A stretch of DNA of 59,962 nucleotides from Gammaproteobacteria bacterium (GTDB lineage: Bacteria; Pseudomonadota; Gammaproteobacteria; Poriferisulfidales; GCA-002705445). The position numbers and the translations under genes are program-made. The notes under the pieces were generated by a model. That model was not told the origin of the DNA. It ran no database searches and saw only the letters and a program-made list of their open reading frames with translations. Shown here piece by piece: positions 55,891-59,962 of the stretch; position 1 is the first letter of the stretch; each line of letters begins with the position of its first letter. Where the stretch lies: assembly GCA_029268385.1 (NCBI GenBank), contig JAQWPG010000004.1, forward strand, positions 1 through 59,962. Reading direction: 5' to 3'.

Positions 55891-56781
55891 ATGAACATAA
55901 CTATACTCGGCGGTACTGGCTTTGTGGGTTTAAGCCTAATAAATTATTTGGCAAAAACTAAAAATAATATATCTGTTATAACTAGGAATAGAGAAGAAAA
56001 TAAGAAGATATTAGTATATCCGAACGTAAGTCTAGTAGAAGCTAACGTACACAATCTTGAAGAATTAACAGAGCATACAAAAAAGACAGATGTTCTAATA
56101 AATTTAATTGGGATTTTAAATGAAAGGGGGCATAGTGGAAGAGGATTTAGAAAAGCACATAGTGATTTAGCAAGAATAATATTAGGAGCTTGTAAAGCAA
56201 ACAATATAAAGAGATTGCTTCACATGAGCGCGCTAAATGCTGACCCAAAAGGGCCAAGTCATTATTTAAGAACAAAAGGTGAAGCAGAAAGTTATTTAAT
56301 GACATATGGTAAAAGATTTTCAAATATCACAATATTTAGGCCTTCTGTAATTTTTGGAAAAAATGATAGTTTTATATTAAGGTTTAGTAAACTTTTAGAT
56401 TTCGTGCCTTTTTTATTCCCACTAGCTTGCCATAACGCAAAGTTTGCTCCAGTTTTTATTAATGAATTAACGGAATTTATGGTTAATACAATTAATGACT
56501 CAAAAAGTTTTAATAGAATCTATAATTTGTGCGGCCCAAAGGTATATTCCTTAAAAGAAATTTTAGAATTAATAATACAAACTAAAAATATAAATACAAA
56601 AGTTATTCCACTGTCTAATTTTTTATCAAAAACCCAAGCCACAATAATGGAATTTGTCCCAGGAAAACCTTTCTCGGTTGATAATTACAACTCATGCAAA
56701 AGAGATAGTTTTTGTGAATCAGATTATAATTTTTATTCTGATCTAGAAACTATAATTCCAACTTATATAAATTTTAAATAA
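55891..56781 (+). CDS. NDUFA9-like NAD(P)-binding epimerase-family protein
   Basis: A 296-residue atypical short-chain dehydrogenase. It starts MNITILGGTGFVGLSLINYL, keeps LINLIGILNERG, LLHMSALNADPKGPSHYLRTKGEAE and TIFRPSVIFG, which characterise the complex I NDUFA9 subgroup. In alphaproteobacteria such proteins join complex I; in gammaproteobacteria the role is unclear. cca follows 4 bp later. Confidence 0.88.
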   Translation: MNITILGGTGFVGLSLINYLAKTKNNISVITRNREENKKILVYPNVSLVEANVHNLEELTEHTKKTDVLINLIGILNERGHSGRGFRKAHSDLARIILGACKANNIKRLLHMSALNADPKGPSHYLRTKGEAESYLMTYGKRFSNITIFRPSVIFGKNDSFILRFSKLLDFVPFLFPLACHNAKFAPVFINELTEFMVNTINDSKSFNRIYNLCGPKVYSLKEILELIIQTKNINTKVIPLSNFLSKTQATIMEFVPGKPFSVDNYNSCKRDSFCESDYNFYSDLETIIPTYINFK

Positions 56782-56785
56782 ATAT

Positions 56786-57877
56786 ATGAAAATATACTTA
56801 GTAGGCGGAGCTGTAAGAGATAAATTACTAGGTATTATTCCCAAGGAAAAAGACTGGGTTGTAGTAAATAGTAATCCAAATGAATTATTGTCATTAGGCT
56901 ATAAACAAGTTGGTAAAAAATTTCCAGTATTTTTACATCCAGAAACATCCGAAGAGTATGCTCTTGCAAGGATAGAAATAAAAACAAACGCTGGACACAA
57001 AGGGTTTCAATTCAACACAAATGAAACCGTAACACTAGAACAAGATCTTTTAAGAAGAGATCTGACAATTAATGCTATTGCTGAAGATGATAACGGCACT
57101 CTAATAGATCCTTGTGATGGTATAAAAGATTTAGAAGATAGAGTAATACGTCATGTCTCAGAAGCCTTTTCAGAGGATCCATTAAGAATTTTTAGAGTTG
57201 CAAGATTTTATTCAACATTAAGTAGCTATAATTTTAAAATACACGAATCTACATACAAAGTAATGAAGCAAATAGTAGATTCTGGAGAGATTGAAGAATT
57301 ATCAAAAGAAAGATTATGGGGAGAACTTTCGAAAGCATTTAATACCGATTCCCCTTGGATGTTTTTTGAAGTATTAATAAGCGCCGGAGCAGCGCATAAA
57401 TATTTTCCTGAATTAGTTGATAATAAATTAATAGAAAAAAAAATACAGTATTTCTCTAAAGCGGATATTGAAAAAAATATATTTTTATCGATTGTAGGGT
57501 TTTCTATAGAATTTATAGAGTCTTTTGGATTCCCAAAAAAAATTATAGATTTATATTTTTTATTTAATGAATTTATCACAAAATTTATTAATCTTGAATT
57601 AGAGGAAAAGAGTATACTTAATTTTCTAAACTCTATAGATGCTTTTAGGAGACCTGAAAGATTAAAAGTTTTTTTAAAACAAACTAATTATTTTTTAGAG
57701 TTCCATAAAATGAAAGAATTTAAAAAAATTAATATACTTTTGAATATAAATAACATTATTGAAAATAAGATAGAGTACGGAGATTTAACTAATAAAAGCA
57801 TTGAAGATATAAAAAAAAATATTGAAAAGATAAATATAAATATTATTAGGTTAGTTTTAAAGAAAGAAGATAATTAG
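56786..57877 (+). CDS. cca: CCA-adding enzyme, without HD domain
   Basis: Adds or repairs the 3' CCA of tRNAs. The 363-residue class II nucleotidyltransferase has the YLVGGAVRDKLLG motif, EKDWVVV, RRDLTINAIAEDDNGTLIDP and EDPLRIFRVARF. At the first catalytic position E. coli has Asp21 (KDRDW) whereas this protein has Glu21 (KEKDW), keeping Asp23. The E. coli HD phosphohydrolase domain is missing, making this the short form. It overlaps uppP convergently by 21 bp. Confidence 0.92.
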   Translation: MKIYLVGGAVRDKLLGIIPKEKDWVVVNSNPNELLSLGYKQVGKKFPVFLHPETSEEYALARIEIKTNAGHKGFQFNTNETVTLEQDLLRRDLTINAIAEDDNGTLIDPCDGIKDLEDRVIRHVSEAFSEDPLRIFRVARFYSTLSSYNFKIHESTYKVMKQIVDSGEIEELSKERLWGELSKAFNTDSPWMFFEVLISAGAAHKYFPELVDNKLIEKKIQYFSKADIEKNIFLSIVGFSIEFIESFGFPKKIIDLYFLFNEFITKFINLELEEKSILNFLNSIDAFRRPERLKVFLKQTNYFLEFHKMKEFKKINILLNINNIIENKIEYGDLTNKSIEDIKKNIEKININIIRLVLKKEDN

Positions 57878-58636
57878 AAAAAATCCTAGAAAAATCCTGT
57901 AAATCATATAGGGATAAAAACCTGTTATATCTATAAGTTTTATAAAGTACTTTATTACCAAAAAAGATACCAAAAAAGATATTAATATAGATATTATAGA
58001 TTTAATTAAAATACTAAAATCATATAAATGATTATTAATCATTAAAATTTCATGTGACATCGCTATAAATATAACGGGGAAAGCTAGGATTAGAGCAATG
58101 ATAATAGAACTTTTTTTATTATAACCAAGAAGAAGTGCAGCTAATATTATTATCGCTGATCTTGATGTTCCAGGTACTAAAGCTATTGTTTGAAATAAGC
58201 CAATGATAAAAATATCTAAATTATTAATATTTTTAATTTCTTTGTTATTTTTTGCAAAGTACTCTGACACCAATAAAAGAATAGCAAAAAATATTGTAGA
58301 TATACTTATTATTCCAATAGACCTAAAATTTAATGAAATGTAATCATAAAAAATAAATCCAAAAATTAATACTGGGAGAGAGCCAATAATAATTTTTTTT
58401 ATACTAATAAAATCAGAAGTGTTTGAAGAGCTAAAAATGCCTTTTTGAAATTTATAAAAATAATATACAACTGCCAATAGAGAGCCAAAATGCATAGAAA
58501 TATCAAGAAAAGTACCCTGATCTTTCCAGCCAAAAATATGAGGAAATATAATTAGATGCGCTGAGCTCGAAATTGGTAAAAACTCAGTAATGCCTTGAAT
58601 TATAGATAAGAATATTATTTGAAGTAATTCGTTCAT
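57857..58636 (-). CDS. uppP: Undecaprenyl-diphosphatase UppP/BacA
   Basis: Recycles undecaprenyl diphosphate for cell-wall synthesis. The 259-residue membrane protein has GITEFLPISSSAHLI at the start and VPGTSRSAIIIL later, the two catalytic motifs, with about eight membrane segments. It overlaps the methyltransferase gene by 4 bp at its start. Confidence 0.96.
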   Translation of the reverse strand: MNELLQIIFLSIIQGITEFLPISSSAHLIIFPHIFGWKDQGTFLDISMHFGSLLAVVYYFYKFQKGIFSSSNTSDFISIKKIIIGSLPVLIFGFIFYDYISLNFRSIGIISISTIFFAILLLVSEYFAKNNKEIKNINNLDIFIIGLFQTIALVPGTSRSAIIILAALLLGYNKKSSIIIALILAFPVIFIAMSHEILMINNHLYDFSILIKSIISILISFLVSFLVIKYFIKLIDITGFYPYMIYRIFLGFFLIIFFL

Positions 58637-59736
58637 AATTTATGCCTATAATCTTTGAAGTTTATTTCAAAATCATTATTCATACTGTCACACAATATCA
58701 TTATTTTAAAGTTTTCTCCCATATCAGAAGGAAATAATAAAGATTTTAAAATATTACTTTTTTCAAAACTATTTGAAATTTTTTCAGAGTTTTCTAAAAT
58801 ATTATTATTTAAAAGAAAATGTTCCTGTGTTGTATATGCTAATAATTCTATGTTATGAGAACTTGAGATTCTTTTAACTCTAGAAAAATCGACGCTCACA
58901 GATATATCAAAAGTTCCTTGCCCAACTAATGGATCCATTAATTTTTTATGATTTTTATAATATTGCAGGGTTCCAAAATTTCTTTCAGTATGATAAAACT
59001 CATTTTCGCTGTAGCCATAATCTATTACCAAAAAAATAAAATTTTTGATATTAGTAAATATTTTTGACAGAAAATTATCATAATTTGTATTTATTTCAAA
59101 ATTATAATTATTTGGTATTTTTCGCTTCATTCTTTTTTCTATAACTTTTATCTCTTCTTTTAATAAACTATTGCAATCTATATCAGAAAGATATAATGCG
59201 TTATCTTTTGATTTAATTACTTTTTCATAAAATTTATTTTTTCTTTTGGAGAAAACTTTTGAGGGAATTGCATCTAAAACTTCATTCGCTATTATGAATA
59301 CATTTTCTATTTTATCTAAATTACTTATCCAAACTACTTTATCAGAGTATTTTTTTGGAAGACTGCTAATTTTTTTCTTTTGTTGTTTAATTAAATGCGT
59401 GCTTTTTTCTAAAATATAATATTTTTTTGGCATATCCTGTTCGGAAGTGTTACGAAGAAAATTGTATGCCATCTCTCCGCTACCTGCTCCAAACTCTAAT
59501 ACACTATCTACATTTTTAAATACTTTACAATTTTTATAAAAATTTAATATTGATTCTGCGTATAAAGAGGAAATCTCCGGGCCAGTTATGAAATCAGCAT
59601 TTTTAGGATTTAAGCTTATATTAGCGTTATTGTAGTAACCTAAATTAGGGTAATACAAGCACATTTCCATATAGTCATCAAAAGTTAAATATTCATTTTG
59701 TTTAGCTTTTGCATGTATTTTTTTAAGTAATTCCAC
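58633..59736 (-). CDS. MidA/NDUFAF7-like SAM-dependent methyltransferase
   Basis: A 367-residue protein of the MidA family, whose eukaryotic members methylate an arginine of complex I. The YLTFDDYMEMCLYYPNLGYY opening, SLNPKNADFITGPEIS, SAM-binding VLEFGAGSGEMAYNF and the IANEVLDAIPSKVF block are family hallmarks. Together with the NDUFA9-like protein 3 kb away this hints at complex I maturation, though no nuo gene is in the window. Confidence 0.88.
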   Translation of the reverse strand: MELLKKIHAKAKQNEYLTFDDYMEMCLYYPNLGYYNNANISLNPKNADFITGPEISSLYAESILNFYKNCKVFKNVDSVLEFGAGSGEMAYNFLRNTSEQDMPKKYYILEKSTHLIKQQKKKISSLPKKYSDKVVWISNLDKIENVFIIANEVLDAIPSKVFSKRKNKFYEKVIKSKDNALYLSDIDCNSLLKEEIKVIEKRMKRKIPNNYNFEINTNYDNFLSKIFTNIKNFIFLVIDYGYSENEFYHTERNFGTLQYYKNHKKLMDPLVGQGTFDISVSVDFSRVKRISSSHNIELLAYTTQEHFLLNNNILENSEKISNSFEKSNILKSLLFPSDMGENFKIMILCDSMNNDFEINFKDYRHKL

Positions 59737-59794
59737 GTAGTATCCTAAATTTTATTAATAGTAGAATAGTTTAATTATCTAGTATAATGATTTT

Positions 59795-59962
59795 ATGAAA
59801 CAAAATAATGAAAAAAGTAGGAAAATTGTTTTAATTACAGGAGCTGCTAGAAGGCTTGGAAATGCTACTGCGCTAAAGCTCCATTCATTAAATATGGATA
59901 TTATTGTACATTACAATAATTCAAGTGATGAAGCTGATAAATTAGTGTCAAAAATGAACCTA
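59795..59962 (+). CDS. Pteridine-reductase-like SDR (start only)
   Basis: The first 56 codons of a short-chain dehydrogenase that continues beyond the window. MKQNNEKSRKIVLITGAARR contains the SDR NADP motif (TGAARRLGNATAL), and the AARRLG variant with VHYNNSSDEAD is typical of FolM/pteridine reductase. It could salvage dihydrofolate or biopterin. Divergent from the MidA-like gene by 58 bp. Confidence 0.82.
   Translation, partial: MKQNNEKSRKIVLITGAARRLGNATALKLHSLNMDIIVHYNNSSDEADKLVSKMNL

Noticed and set aside
1-59962. CRISPR arrays, insertion sequences, prophage or integron elements
   Set aside because: No regularly spaced repeats, transposase, integrase or phage structural genes were found on reading both strands.

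Overview
The window reads as a compact, AT-rich chromosome segment from a free-living marine gammaproteobacterium. Gene order in several blocks follows the Pseudomonas pattern: metK-ahcY-rsmE-gshB-ruvX-pyrR-pyrB-pyrC', yggS-proC-yggT-metX-metW, dsbD-aroQ-accB-accC-fis-purH-purD and trxA-rho. Spacers are tiny and many neighbours overlap, on the same strand and tail to tail, which is typical of genome streamlining. An AprMBA adenylylsulfate reductase, a CbbQ-type ATPase, a PPi-dependent phosphofructokinase and a proteorhodopsin with its own retinal pathway together suggest a sulfur-oxidising, light-using lineage such as the SUP05/ARCTIC96BD-19 (Thioglobaceae) group. That placement is inference from gene content; no rRNA is present.

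Layout. 1-8200: a partial redoxin, then aprM-aprB-aprA with an unrecognised 116-aa gene and a phosphoesterase, a lone cbbQ-like ATPase, a small DUF4278 protein, an unknown 184-aa protein, a SlyD-like isomerase and a ChrA transporter. 8271-13552: small conserved genes, rpiA, a pseudouridine synthase, an aldo/keto reductase, an FmdB zinc ribbon, a DUF3429 membrane protein, rplM-rpsI and adk. 13726-28113: a plus-strand run covering PPi-PFK, tRNA wobble modification (cmoAB), the SAM cycle (metK, ahcY), glutathione and pyrimidine genes (including a DHOase homologue lacking metal ligands), proline synthesis and metX-metW behind a SAM-II-like riboswitch. 28114-31826: TerB-like, MbcA/ParS-like and SET-domain proteins, a HAD phosphatase, an MFS transporter and DUF2237. 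31888-37439: tRNA-Phe, proteorhodopsin, terminator, then crtI-crtB-crtY-blh. 37442-42794: yggX-mutY, moaC/moaD, a DegQ-type protease, a half-length asparaginase and rph-rdgB. 42795-43266: a gene-free, very AT-rich stretch with DnaA boxes, a candidate replication origin. 43267-59962: rpmE, an M48 lipoprotein protease, dsbD-aroQ-accBC-fis-purHD, rho, trxA, two proteins sharing a Cds6-like domain, an NDUFA9-like epimerase, cca, uppP, a MidA-like methyltransferase and the start of a pteridine-reductase-like gene.

How it fits together: AprMBA would oxidise sulfite via APS and feed the quinone pool. Proteorhodopsin adds light-driven proton pumping, with retinal made from phytoene through lycopene and beta-carotene by the four genes beside it. 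The sulfur amino-acid and SAM genes form a second theme and carry the clearest RNA regulator of the window. The most notable non-coding signals are the metX leader, whose aptamer can refold into a nested hairpin ending 3 nt before the metX start, and the DnaA-box region between rdgB and rpmE. No CRISPR array, insertion sequence, prophage or rRNA was seen.
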